Assembly (NCBI GenBank): GCA_000787465.1
Contig: JSYX01000054.1
Coordinates: 1 to 64,000, forward strand
Reading direction: 5' to 3'
Source: Thermomucor indicae-seudaticae
Lineage: Eukaryota > Mucoromycota > Mucoromycetes > Mucorales > Lichtheimiaceae
DNA: 64,000 nucleotides
Position numbers and translations under genes: made by a program. The notes under the pieces were generated by a model, which was not told where the DNA came from, did no database searches, and was given only the letters and a program-made list of their open reading frames with translations. Numbering within the stretch: position 1 is the stretch's first letter; each line of letters starts with the position of its first letter. Positions 1 through 9,813 of the stretch are shown here, in pieces.

Positions 1-1203
1 AATTTCCTTTTATAATACCACACATACAATTTGAAACAAAACGCGAAAAGGATTAGCAGAGAGGATGTATACCCGAGTTTCTTACTTTGCGCGCTTTTCT
101 TGTATCAGCAGTAATGATGCATTTGCGTCGCAATAAAAGCTTATACTAAGATCTTCTGGGATGAACAAGCCTCTTGGAAACGCTCTGCATATCCACGACG
201 GAGCCTCACTTTTTGTGCAAAATCGCTTCGCACTAACTACATATACCCCCATTAACATAAAAGTAGCATGCCATTGTAGATACGACCGAGATTCACAAGA
301 TCTAAGCAAAGACGTAAGTAGTTGTAGTTCCTATTGTGAAGACAATACTGAATCATGTCTACCAAGTAAAGCGTAAGGTCTATGAGTACCCGTTTTCGAT
401 TTCATGACGACTGAAAATTTTTCATAACGTCATTGGGATGATCGGTCGAATAGGTAAAGTATAGCAGGTGGGTCGTTAAACCCAAACTTGGCATCAGACG
501 TTGAATGTCGTTAGTCAAGATTGGGTCATCCAGAATCCTTTGCACGGCTCCGTCTTTCAGCAATTGGTCAAGCAATCCTTTTGAATGGCGAAAAGAAGCG
601 AACGTGAAGAATAAGGATATTCGACACACACCGTGGCATCACTTAATGCACAAAAAGACTTTGTGTGAACTTTTCCCAGTACATAAGCTGAGGTAACTTA
701 AGCTAACCAACGTCAACAACCCACGAGCAAATAAGGGTCAGTTTCCGAAGACATTTTCTCAAGGATCCTTGTACGTATCAGTGGAACGTTTCTGAGGGGA
801 AGTAGCATGCAGGGGCCCTAAAGCTCGAGGAAGGGATTTATTACTTATGCGAAGCGCTGATCCTTATCGGTGAAAACCAACACACTTTGGGAAAAACAAC
901 CGCGTCTTGGAGTCAAAGACAGATTCCTCGTTCGATTGGCTACGCCAAACTGTCAGATGAACTATCTTCAGTTTCCTATGATTGTTGGGACGCTCATTAA
1001 CCCGTCGTTCGACACGAAGGCAAAAAAGGGACTTTAATAAATCCATCGCTGTCAAACCAGGGAGACGAAATAACTCGCGTAGATGCAAAAATTAATGAAA
1101 ACGAACTGTTGGCGATAAGTGTCCGTTGCAAAGTATATAAAGGTGACTACATTCCGACTCAGTAGGCACCATCGTTTATCAACTCATCATTGTTTTCAAC
1201 ATC
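1..1203. other. Left-edge intergenic region
   Basis: I see no complete gene here. On the minus strand about 402-629 there is a reading frame whose last ~60 codons have protein-like composition (a leucine-rich stretch, then a run ending FQSS before the stop). It could be the last exon of a gene, but no start, partner exon or family was recognised. The last ~100 bases are the promoter of the secreted-peptide gene at 1204. Confidence 0.3.
1134..1141 (+). promoter_or_regulatory. TATA box of secreted-peptide gene 1
   Basis: TATATAAA lies 63-70 bases before the ATG at 1204, the usual fungal distance. The tandem paralogue has a TATA element at almost the same spacing, so the promoter was probably duplicated with the gene. 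Confidence 0.6.
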
Positions 1204-1503
1204 ATGAAGTTCATCTACGTTTCTGCTGTCCTTGCTCTCTTCGCTGCTGCTTCTATCTCGGCTCTTCCCACCAGTGATTATTCTGACGCCAGAGTCGGTG
1301 GCAGCAACAATCAAGGCGCTGTTGGTGGCCTAGTAAGTACATGCGATGCGCATAGAAACTTTCCATTAAGCTGGTAACTTATGTGTGCTTCCGTTTCTCA
1401 GCTCAACAATGTCCTCAAAAACGGTATCCTCACTACCACCGACAGCGGTTCGGACAATACCATCGTTATGGGAGAAGATCATCATCGTCATCATCATGAC
1501 TAA
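1204..1503 (+). CDS. Small secreted peptide, copy 1 (76 aa)
   Basis: Two exons, 1204-1332 and 1402-1503, joined across a GTAAGT...TCTCAG intron of 69 nt in phase 0. The product has a clear signal peptide (Met-Lys, hydrophobic core SAVLALFAAA, likely cleavage around Ala20-Leu21), leaving a mature peptide of about 56 residues. The mature part holds a GGSNNQG segment, then the block LNNVLKNGILT right after the intron, and ends in a histidine cluster, HHRHHHD. There is no cysteine, so this is not a disulphide-stabilised effector or defensin. A paralogue lies at 2089 with the same intron position. No known family was recognised. The histidines could bind metal, but that is inference. Extracellular location is inferred from the signal peptide only. 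Confidence 0.8.
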
Positions 1504-2027
1504 AAAAAGATGTGGCTTCCATATATCGGGAACATTAATTGGACCGAAAGGAATCAATGACTTATAGTCTCTGTAAATTCTGACTTCAGTAGCTTACAGT
1601 TAGCAACGGAAACCATTGTTTTACTCGTTTCCAGTAGCCACTATTAAACGTTTCTCATTGATGTTACTGAACTGTCGTCCATGTCGACTTCTCTCCTGTG
1701 GTCAATGGTATGGGGAAGTTCTCTCCTGAAGTTGTGTCTGCAAGTTGCCTGGTTATCAGGACCAGGATTTCAATTGGCCAAGCATATGCATTTGGCTGAT
1801 CGATTTTCCGCTCATGGTGCATGCACGGGCCACCCTATGAATCACAGGGTGTGAAAGCATGTGGTTGTGGCATCGCAAGGTCTCCTGTTAAAGCATGACG
1901 ACCAACGGCCGTTTTGCACATATCACCATCTTTTTGGATTTACCATTCCCTTTCTTCTTCCATATGCCCCCCCTGTGATGTTCTTCATTCCATCAGAGAC
2001 AGGATGCTACATAAACGAAACGACGGA

Positions 2028-2035
2028 TATAAATA
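2028..2035 (+). promoter_or_regulatory. TATA box of secreted-peptide gene 2
   Basis: TATAAATA about 55-60 bases before the ATG at 2089, nearly the same spacing as in copy 1. Confidence 0.6.
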
Positions 2036-2088
2036 CGGTTCCGCAAACGTGAGTCATCATACATACAATTCTATACCTTATTCCAATC

Positions 2089-2367
2089 ATGAAGCTCATC
2101 CACATCTCTGCAGTGCTCGCCCTCTTTGCTGTCTCTTCTTCTTGGGCCCTTCCCCACCATGGTCATGGTCACGATGTCGTTGTCGATGGCAGCAACAACA
2201 ACGGCGGTAACAGGGGCATTGTACGCTTCTAAGAAATTCACTTTATCCCACTTGCCATATTAACTCTTTGTTCCTCTCCTTATTAGCTTAACGGAGTCTT
2301 GCAAAATGGTATACTGACAAGCCAAGAGAGACACTCGGATACTACCGTGATTGTCAACAACGACTAG
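2089..2367 (+). CDS. Small secreted peptide, copy 2 (70 aa)
   Basis: Exons 2089-2220 and 2287-2367, with a 66-nt intron (GTACGC...TTAG) in the same phase and the same protein position as in copy 1. The signal peptide core (SAVLALFAVSS) and the blocks DGSNNNG and LNGVLQNGILT are shared with copy 1. The histidine-rich stretch differs in place: here it follows the cleavage site (LPHHGHGHD), whereas copy 1 carries it at the C-terminus. The end is VIVNND. Signal peptide, exon layout and TATA spacing together make this a tandem duplicate under divergent evolution. Function unknown; no cysteines and no recognised domain. Confidence 0.8.
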
Positions 2368-2774
2368 GATAGAGGAATGCCTCTGCATAGGTCTCACCCT
2401 TACAAGCTTGCATCATTAATGCTTATGTTTCTGTCTGTAATGGTCTTCGCGAAACTTGTAAAGGCAATACATCTTGCTTTGGTCTTATAGTCTTGACTCT
2501 TATGATGAATGTTGCTATTTACATGGAATAACTGTTTTATTTTTTGCTAACGTATGCGAGCGCCTTCTCTTTGACTTTTCATGTTCTTTGACGACAGTTT
2601 CATTGAAATGACACGCTGGAAATAAACGCCTATCCACATAGTAAGTTAGGAGCGGCAATCCCTTGTTTACGTTGTCCGCAAAGTCTCTAAGGGACCTGAA
2701 CTCTAAAAAAGGCAAGAAAAAGCAAGTCTCTTCTGACCCTGACGAGCTGTGTACGTGCTCTTTCGCGAATAACA

Positions 2775-3091
2775 ATGTCAACACGAGCAAAAATAACTCT
2801 TGCGGGCTCTATTGTTCTGTGCTGTGGCACTGTTTACGGCGTTCATTACTTGCAGAGATATGAACAAGAGGTTGGTGAGATCGCACATTCCGGGATTTCG
2901 CAGACATTAATACATCCCAAAAGCTCATGCGCAAAGGAATTGAGAAAGACGAAGAGCGAAGAAGGAAGTTGAAGCAACGTGAAGACAACATGCGAGAATT
3001 AGAGGAACAACAAGCCTTACACCAAGCACTCTTGAAAACACAAACCGTCAGCAAACCACCATCCAGCGACCCAGCCACAGATGACGACTGA
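2775..3091 (+). CDS. PET117: PET117 cytochrome c oxidase assembly factor (87 aa)
   Basis: Small mitochondrial protein needed for assembly of cytochrome c oxidase (complex IV). Exons 2775-2870 and 2924-3091 are joined by a 53-nt intron with the weak donor GTTGGT and acceptor AAAG. This choice gives the family continuity: an N-terminal hydrophobic segment (ITLAGSIVLCCGTVYGVHY), then RYEQE joined to LMRKGIEKD, then a charged helix (EERRRKLKQRE). That is the order in yeast and human PET117, where a short gap separates the transmembrane anchor from the R-x-G-I-x-x-D motif. A 29-nt GTGAGA alternative also restores frame but adds residues the family lacks. The length agrees with the family. The tail is Ser/Asp-rich and not diagnostic. 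Confidence 0.85.
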
Positions 3092-3229
3092 AAAAACATT
3101 TGCCACAGTATTCATAGACACCACCCACATAGAAGCAATGATACAATGAAAGAAGACAAAGATTGACAGGCAATTAACACATGCGTGTGTTTATTGGAAA
3201 TATGCAAAAATACTACGGAAGAAGCGCAC

Positions 3230-3831
3230 TTAGGCCGATTCGCCCTAGATCACGTATATCGATTTAGATGGGTTATATCCTCCAATTCCATTTTCGTTGT
3301 GTTCTGTGCTTACCTGCTTGAAGACGTAGGTCAAGTGGCACTTACCGCAGTACTGACGGTCCTTGTGCCAAGCCATGAAGACACCAGCACCGCAGGTCGC
3401 GTTAGGGCACTCGCGGCGAAGACGGGTGATCTTGCCAGATTCGTCAACCTTGTAGAACTTCAGGATGGCGAGTTTGACTTTCTTGCGCTTGTGCTTGATC
3501 TTCTTGGGAGTAGTGTAGGTTTTCTTCTTCTTCTTCTTGGCACCACCCAAAAGTTCAGCGTTCAGGTGAAGCGTGTTGAGGTCCTCAATACCGTAGGCAG
3601 AAAGGGTACCATCAACCAGGTTCTTGCCAGCGAACGAAAGAAGTTGAGCCTCAGAAGGAATACCTAAAATTGTTGTCTGATCGATTACTATCTTTCCTTT
3701 CCCTCCCCTTTTGTAATTTCTTGCATACCTTCACGCTCGGCAATCATGGCCTTAACGGCGGCCACAGAGGACGAGGGGGTGACGTCCAAGGCAAGAGTGT
3801 TGCCTTCAAGAGACTTGACAAAGATTTGCAT
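3230..3831 (-). CDS. RPS27A: Diverged ubiquitin-like / 40S ribosomal protein S27a fusion (155 aa)
   Basis: Exons 3729-3831, 3314-3663 and 3230-3244. The C-terminal 80 residues are a normal eS31 (S27a): lysine run, the [18 protein letters not shown] core, and a zinc-binding set (ECPNATC ... CGKC). The last exon adds only GESA. The N-terminal 75 residues occupy the place of ubiquitin and start MQIFVK, but differ at many fixed ubiquitin positions: Lys11 to Asn, Lys29 to Met, Lys33 to Arg, Arg42 to Leu, Ile44 to Ser, Lys63 to Asp, Val70 to Asn, Arg72 to Glu, Arg74 to Leu, and one residue is lost after Gly53. Lys48 and the terminal Gly-Gly are kept. The part is therefore probably a folding or processing partner of S27a, cleaved after LLGG, rather than a source of free ubiquitin (inference from known ubiquitin function). 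Confidence 0.9.
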
Positions 3832-4671
3832 ATTCAAACAACAGATAACTCGATTATTTTTCACCGGAAAAGCGAAAAAGAATCTGTGAATGTTGCATCG
3901 CCCCTCTGCGCGTCAGTGAAACACGGTCGCCATTTCGACATGAACAACAATCGAATGCACACACACACCTTCCTCACTATCTGGGAAAAGGGAAGGACCA
4001 CAACACTCTCCACGGAAAACTTTTTTTATTCACTGAAAAATTTTCGACTGCCGCTGACGTGACGCCTTTTCCTTTTTCGACCATCGCCCACTGACAAGCA
4101 AACCCACATTGGTCTTCTCATCTTTGCACTATGGTCATAAAATCCTGCACACAATTGCAGGATTTTGAAGCATATATATAATAAAGTATGAACGCAGCCA
4201 AAGACCGTAATATCTAGGATCAATAAAGGAGGCATTGCCTCCTTGTCATGGGATAATAGACCTGCATATGACATTGACTGTAATAGGCACCTCAACGGTG
4301 ACAGCAGAAGAGCGTCCACCATGTATCCACGCAAATCACGCAGCTTATATAACAAATTAGCTGTCTTAAGCAGTAAGACCTTGTTTCCCAGATGGACAGC
4401 GGCTACGGGACTGTGTCAGCGAGATGCGTCGAGTCCTCGGCGAAGGCGCGTCCTGCAACCTGGCTAGTCAAGGACGTCAAAGTCAACTGTGACTGGTTCT
4501 TGATGCAAAATCAATGGGAGTCGGTGACCGACGTGCGTACTCCATGAATATGCCTGCAGTAATACCGAGTTTCGTTGACATCGTCTCGCTGATGACGCAT
4601 AAAGCCAAGACGCATGCATAAAATTCCAAATGTTGGTATATGAACGTAGCTGTGCTGCTTTATTATTATTA
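3832..4671. other. Intergenic region
   Basis: Contains the promoter of the S27a fusion gene at its left end and the 3' flank of the UBC7-like gene at its right end, with a (TTA)n tract near 4660-4676. Short reading frames here have no family resemblance, and I see no gene. Confidence 0.4.
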
Positions 4672-5473
4672 TTATAAACCTAGAGTTTTCCGAGCCTTTT
4701 CACGAACAATTTGATTGTACCGTTCTCTATCCGTCCGCCATATTTTCTAAGCGACAGAAATTTAGAATGAGCTGTCTGTTTGTCTGACCACATAAAGTAA
4801 TCCACTTACGCAAGCATCCACATTGGCACCGCTCTCATCATTGGGTTCTACGCAAAATGAATATTTTGTTGACAACATAATGGGATGGGGGGAAGCTTAC
4901 CGGCTAACATACTGACGACACTAAGTAGGATTTTTTCAACACTCTGAACAGGACTCCATCGTTCTGAACTGCTTTCGTACATGTTCGGGTCATCGCCGGG
5001 AGGATGGAGAATAGAGATGCAGACAGTGCCATTAGCGTACACGTTAGGATGGAACATGTCGCAAGTGAATCGCATAACAGGAGGACTCAGCGGATAGTCG
5101 TCGGGAAAGCTAAGGGTTGCAGGGAAGAGGCCGCCTTCGAAAGGCGTGCCTTCTGGTCCTCTACGCATTTCGGTTAGGTTAAAGAAAAGTTATAATGCTA
5201 CAGGTCAGGTAAACTTACGCAATGAGCGCCTCCCATTCAAAGTAGTTGTTTTCGTCAATAGGACCTGCAAAGAAAGCTCAGTACTTTTCCAGCAGTCTAT
5301 GTCTTTCTTGTTGTACCTGCCGTGATGCCTTCCGGTGCATTCAAAGTCAACTCTACAATGCAGGTTCAAGAAGCAAGCCTGGTTAAAAGCGTGACATCAG
5401 CCGAGCAGTCTAATGAGTAATTACCTCTATATTCTTTCATGAGGCGTTTCAACGCCGTCCGATTAGAGTACAT
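4672..5473 (-). CDS. UBC7: Ubiquitin-conjugating enzyme E2, UBC7/UBE2G2 type (167 aa)
   Basis: Six exons: 5425-5473, 5317-5352, 5219-5264, 4901-5160, 4810-4847 and 4672-4746, all with GT-AG introns that keep frame. The product follows UBE2G2 along its whole length: N-terminal helix [10 protein letters not shown], the NAPEGI strand, [17 protein letters not shown], and the active-site region [16 protein letters not shown] with catalytic Cys91. The acidic insertion loop typical of the G2 group is present ([16 protein letters not shown]), as is the C-terminal helix ending LGL. In other eukaryotes this E2 builds Lys48 chains for ER-associated degradation with membrane RING ligases, and the same role is likely here. 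One conserved Ser becomes Cys at the fifth exon junction, which is harmless to the call. Confidence 0.92.
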
Positions 5474-5724
5474 GCTGCTTTGTGGCATAAGAAACCTGCC
5501 ATAGGCGTTTTAGAGAATTCAAGGAGGCAAAATGTTTTTCCAGATAAGTTTTGAAGTCCGCTACGCCATGCATAGGGTAACCCGATTCCTCTTGTGCATC
5601 TAACGTATTATTTACAACTATCGACAACTCGAATTATGGTTATCAAGATGCTGATGGGATATATATAAATATACAGTAATGCGTCTATAGAATAAGGCAG
5701 GATATGACAGATAGTGCTGGGTGG

Positions 5725-7578
5725 CTAGTCTTCTTTTGCCGCTTTATTCGAAAGCACCGCTGTGGTCGACTGTAGCCACGGAGAAGACGATGTGGTCGAA
5801 GGTCTGTGTTGGTGTGTTGACAGTGGATTATCTTCTTCTCTATCATTTGTATCGTTCACGGCGTCGTCACATATATCCTGCCTTTGGCGTCGACAATCAC
5901 GATGACGAGATAACATTGGACGTTCCTGCTCCTCCTGCATTGAATCCTCGTCGGTCTCCCACGATGATCCAGACTCGTAATCCAAAAGATCGCCGCCGGA
6001 AAGATCCATGACCCGATTCTCCATCCATCGTGCGCGCTGGTCGCTCATGACTCCTGCGTGTTCCTCGTCACTCCGGGGCGCACCAAGGTCATCATCTCCG
6101 CTAATACAGCTACCGGAATCGTAATAGTCCTCAACAGAATCCATACTTTCTCTGTCGTCGTCATCTTGCACTTCATTAGTATAAGCACTACTCTGCTGCA
6201 GCATTTGCATGCGCTCTTCCATTGTAATTTCGCGAACGAGGTACCCCTCAGAATCTCGACGAACCAAGCGAGGAGGCGCCGGTGCGTTAACGACACCACC
6301 ATTTATCATTGCTTTCCTAGCTCTCCGTTCCTTTCTAAGTTGTTGCCGGCGATATCGTGCTGAATAGATAGATGGTCGTAAGTCGTCGGGATCTCGAGGA
6401 GGCCAGCAATAAGGCAGGCGCGGGTCTGCCGTGTCAAGTTAAAATATACGACTCAAGCGATGCGCATTTAACGACACGTACCTGTTCCTGGCCGTACAGG
6501 AAACACAAGACCATCTCCTGATACTCGTTGAGGCCAAAGCCATAATAAGGGATTGTTACCAAGGACTGAACATATGTTCTTGTATACTCCTACGTCGAAT
6601 GGGTAGTGTACCTGACGTTGTTTGGTTGGTCTCGAGCCGTCATCATCATAGCGATATATTTCCGTCAACTCACGGGCAGAATTTTACCACGCCGAATAAG
6701 TGTCTTGACCTTGCTACGCTCCCAGCTTTCGATGGACGACTGGTTCCTGGCTAAGCAGTACATGTGATAAATACTGAGGATACCAACGCAGAATATCACC
6801 ACAAACGCCAGGACAAAGTTCAACACAAGAAACACGACTTCAGTCTTTGTTGGTTCCGCTTGGAACTTGATCGTATGTTACGTTAGCGCCCAGGTAATTG
6901 ATGTCTATGGGCAGTCTGCAGACACTTATTTACCCGAAAATGACGAATGTCGTCCATGATACACCGAACACGCCAAACCAAAAGACCTAATGCGTACCCA
7001 CATGCAATATCGACGTATAAAATAAAGCGTATAAAGTGACCATAGTTGTCATGGCCCACACAATTGCTAATCCAAGGGCAATGGTGATCCATTTTCAGGA
7101 CACATCGTCGGCAGTAACGGCAATGGTGCGTGCGCGGCGGTTTGTAGCACTTGCACGATTTACAGAATCGAGGTCCTGTCATTCCGGTTTCACTGACTGG
7201 TAGCTCTTCCGGACGTCGCCATCGTCGTTGCGGTGGAGATTCGGAAAGGCTATTATTATTGTCTTGCTTTTGAAATGTAGAATAAGGCGGTTCCTGGACC
7301 AAAAGAATTAGGAAAAGGTGTTTGTGCGCTGCAATCAAGCCATGAACACTACTTGCCCATCCTGCCGGAACCCTGCCAGGGTCAGTCGAGCATGCCAGGT
7401 AATAGTTATAGTAAACCATCAACACAAGCACATTGAATGGACCCAAGGCCTTGAGTGATTCTGCTGACCACCAGCCCAGCGCAGGCAACAGTATAAAGAA
7501 CTGTGATGAGTAGGCAATAGTGGCGATCAGCAAGGAGACGCCGACGACAAAGATCCACCCAGGGATCGTTTCAAGCAT
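5725..7578 (-). CDS. DHHC-type protein S-acyltransferase, PFA4-like (534 aa)
   Basis: Five exons: 7357-7578, 6934-7293, 6674-6865, 6482-6611 and 5725-6425. Two N-terminal membrane segments lead to a DPGRVP motif. A cysteine-rich domain follows (FCKSCKCYKPPRTHHC ... CVLKMDHHCPW) with the catalytic DHHC at residues 143-146. Two more membrane segments come next, then a TTxE-like NQSSIESWE, and then the PFDVGVYKN...NPLLWLWP block typical of the Pfa4 group, which palmitoylates chitin synthase Chs3 in yeast. A chitin synthase gene lies 8 kb away. The tail is long, acidic and Ser-rich (about 270 residues), so the protein is longer than yeast Pfa4. Intron 1 (7294-7356) is of the GC-AG class: only with it does VPAGW join EPPYS in frame, as in relatives. 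Confidence 0.9.
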
Positions 7579-8203
7579 CGTTGGACAGCGCTCAACAGAG
7601 ATAAGAGGTTAGCTCCCCTCAAACCCTCGTTTGGCATTTCCAAAGAGCAAAAGCGGAATTCCCGGTCCGACAGAGAACCTTCTGCAAACGATCGAACGCG
7701 TCGAGTATATGAAAGTCTTTGGATTTATATGACAGAGCTGTCATGAGCAGAAATTGTATTGATACAGAAAACGGAAGTGTTTGATACTGCTACCTCATTA
7801 GGCGTCAGTCTCTGTTCTCTGTTCTCTGTTATTCAGCACTCGTTCAACCAGGCATTTGTGGTGCATGAAACGTTACACGCAGAATTTTGTTTGTTATTCG
7901 TGCATGTCTAGCCTCACCCAAGCCATCACATACAAGTACATTCGATACCATAACGAAAACCTAATGTAGGTATAATATAATGCTCGAACAAGGCAAGCCA
8001 TCTTATATTTCTGAGCACTTTGTCTTCTCTAAATCTTGGAGTCCGTATCTGTTATGGTACAGTCTCCCTGCTTTCTCTACCTTGATCGCTTTCAAGCGAC
8101 GCAGAAGTCCGTATTATGCAAATCACTATAACAGAACAGATATATGAACTTTTCTGGAAATTAAGGTTTAGGAAAAGTTCCGCATGTTCACATCATACTT
8201 CTC
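7579..8203. promoter_or_regulatory. Divergent promoter region between DHHC and F-box genes
   Basis: This 625-base spacer separates two genes transcribed away from each other. It contains a short direct repeat (tctgttctctgttctctgtt near 7811-7830) and A/T-rich tracts, but no element I can name with confidence. Confidence 0.35.
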
Positions 8204-9760
8204 ATGGCCCTGACTGTTTCCTTTTCCTTCTTCCAGACGTTATATACAAATAAAGGGCGGTCCATTCAGATGAGTGTTTGTTCTGCAGCTCTCTATCTAC
8301 AAAAGGAGCCACTCCGTGGCAGCCCATCGTCTGTAAAAATAAGCGCAACTTATCCTCGCATACTAGATCTTCCAAATGAGATCTTGGAGCATATCATTGA
8401 TGTTGCTTCGGCAACAGAGGGCCTGGGACAAGATACGCACTTTTTAGGATGGACTTATCCTACATACCAGCACGCCCAGTTAAAGTCACTTGCTCTCACT
8501 TGTCGTCGGCTCTATGCATTATGCGTCCCGTTTGTCTGGAGAGACAAAGAATTTATTCTGCCCAGAGAAGACGATCAACGACGGAGCGACAGGGCAGGTG
8601 CACAGACAGCCACGGACATTTTGGCCAAGCGACCATTGTTTCGAAATCAAGAAGCGAAGAACTTTGGATACTACGTACGCACGCTGTGCCGGGATCTGAC
8701 CAATGGCCCACACTATGACATGAGAAACTCGCAATTGCTTGCACAGTTGGTCTGCAATCTGCAGGCCTTGCGGATCGACTTCCATTCGAAAGCACGATCA
8801 GAGCACTATGGTCTGAGGTTCTTTATTCAGCACTGTCCGCACTTGTCTGAGCTGTACCTGGAAAATTGCCGTGACACCTTTGACGATTTTCATGCATTGG
8901 TTGAATTTCGGCGCCCACTGCGATCGGTTACCCTGATTTGTTGCACAGTGCGGCAGCGCACCCTCGACCAGCTCATCGATTTGTGCAAAAGTACGTTGAG
9001 ACGTCTCATGCTTCAGCGCGTCTTGATCGAGCCAGACGACGACAAGCAGCATCGTTCTTCTTCTCTTCTTTTGACCAGGACGACGACAGCAGCCACGCTG
9101 GCAGTCAGTCAAATCATGCCCATCCCGTTGTCCACCTATACCTCCATATTCCGCGACCAGCGTCTTACCCAGCTCGCTCTTTCCGATTCGGTCTCGTATG
9201 GCCTGCTTTATACCATCGTCCAGGGCTCGCCGCATCTGACTAAACTTGCCATTGTGCTTCACGAGACAGAGCCAGCCACCGTCACCCGATGTCTTTTGCT
9301 TCTCGCGACACTCAAAAGACTCTCTATACTTTCGCTTGCCTTTCGGCAGGTCCACCCGCTCTCGACGGCCTATGTTCGCTTACCCTGTGCCGCCCCGGCC
9401 GCGGCCTGGTCCCATTTCGCGCGCCAACCTCTGCCGCTGCGTCTCGTTCACGTCTCTGCATCCCAGCTCTTCATGCGCCCCGATACCCTAAGCTTACTCG
9501 CGTCCCGGATACCGCAAATCATACTTCACCCTGTCGCATGGGTCCCTCCGGACCCGGCAGACGGCCTAGACATCCACGAAGCCTACAGATTCAACCGCGA
9601 GCATGCAGAGGCTACCCTTGACGCTTGGTCTAAAGAAGAAGACACGTGGAATACACTCAAGCCTCATTTCATGACCTTTAAACAGGCTCAAGAAAAAGGA
9701 TTTCAATGCTTTGATTCCAGTGACACTGTGTGTTTTATCAAAGGAGTACCGTGTGATTGA
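8204..9760 (+). CDS. F-box / leucine-rich-repeat-like protein (518 aa)
   Basis: A single uninterrupted exon, unusual among the intron-rich neighbours. An F-box-like segment starts at about residue 53 (ILDLPNEILEHIID) and runs to LTCRRLYALCVPFVWR, which matches the usual F-box ending where a conserved Trp closes the motif. The remainder alternates hydrophobic strands and helices (for example LSELYLENC, LRRLMLQRV, LTQLALSD, LTKLAIVL), as in the irregular LRRs of fungal F-box proteins. Such proteins present substrates to SCF ubiquitin ligases; the substrate here cannot be inferred. A second in-frame Met at 8270 is an alternative start, and either keeps the F-box. The reverse strand also has long open frames, which I treat as shadows. 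Confidence 0.75.
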   Translation: MALTVSFSFFQTLYTNKGRSIQMSVCSAALYLQKEPLRGSPSSVKISATYPRILDLPNEILEHIIDVASATEGLGQDTHFLGWTYPTYQHAQLKSLALTCRRLYALCVPFVWRDKEFILPREDDQRRSDRAGAQTATDILAKRPLFRNQEAKNFGYYVRTLCRDLTNGPHYDMRNSQLLAQLVCNLQALRIDFHSKARSEHYGLRFFIQHCPHLSELYLENCRDTFDDFHALVEFRRPLRSVTLICCTVRQRTLDQLIDLCKSTLRRLMLQRVLIEPDDDKQHRSSSLLLTRTTTAATLAVSQIMPIPLSTYTSIFRDQRLTQLALSDSVSYGLLYTIVQGSPHLTKLAIVLHETEPATVTRCLLLLATLKRLSILSLAFRQVHPLSTAYVRLPCAAPAAAWSHFARQPLPLRLVHVSASQLFMRPDTLSLLASRIPQIILHPVAWVPPDPADGLDIHEAYRFNREHAEATLDAWSKEEDTWNTLKPHFMTFKQAQEKGFQCFDSSDTVCFIKGVPCD

Positions 9761-9813
9761 AAACTTGCAATAAACACCAAAAATTTGCAGGAAGTTTTTC
9801 TCTTCCTTTCCAA

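Noticed and set aside
2875..2903. 29-nt GTGAGA...CAG intron in PET117
   Set aside because: Far too short for a spliceosomal intron; the 53-nt alternative gives the family spacing.
3185..3667. 160-codon plus-strand frame across the S27a gene
   Set aside because: It is the reverse reading of the highly constrained S27a and ubiquitin-like codons.
8798..9355. 185-codon open frame antisense to the F-box gene
   Set aside because: It lies fully inside the F-box coding region, has biased Lys/Arg composition from reverse Ser/Leu codons, and no domain.
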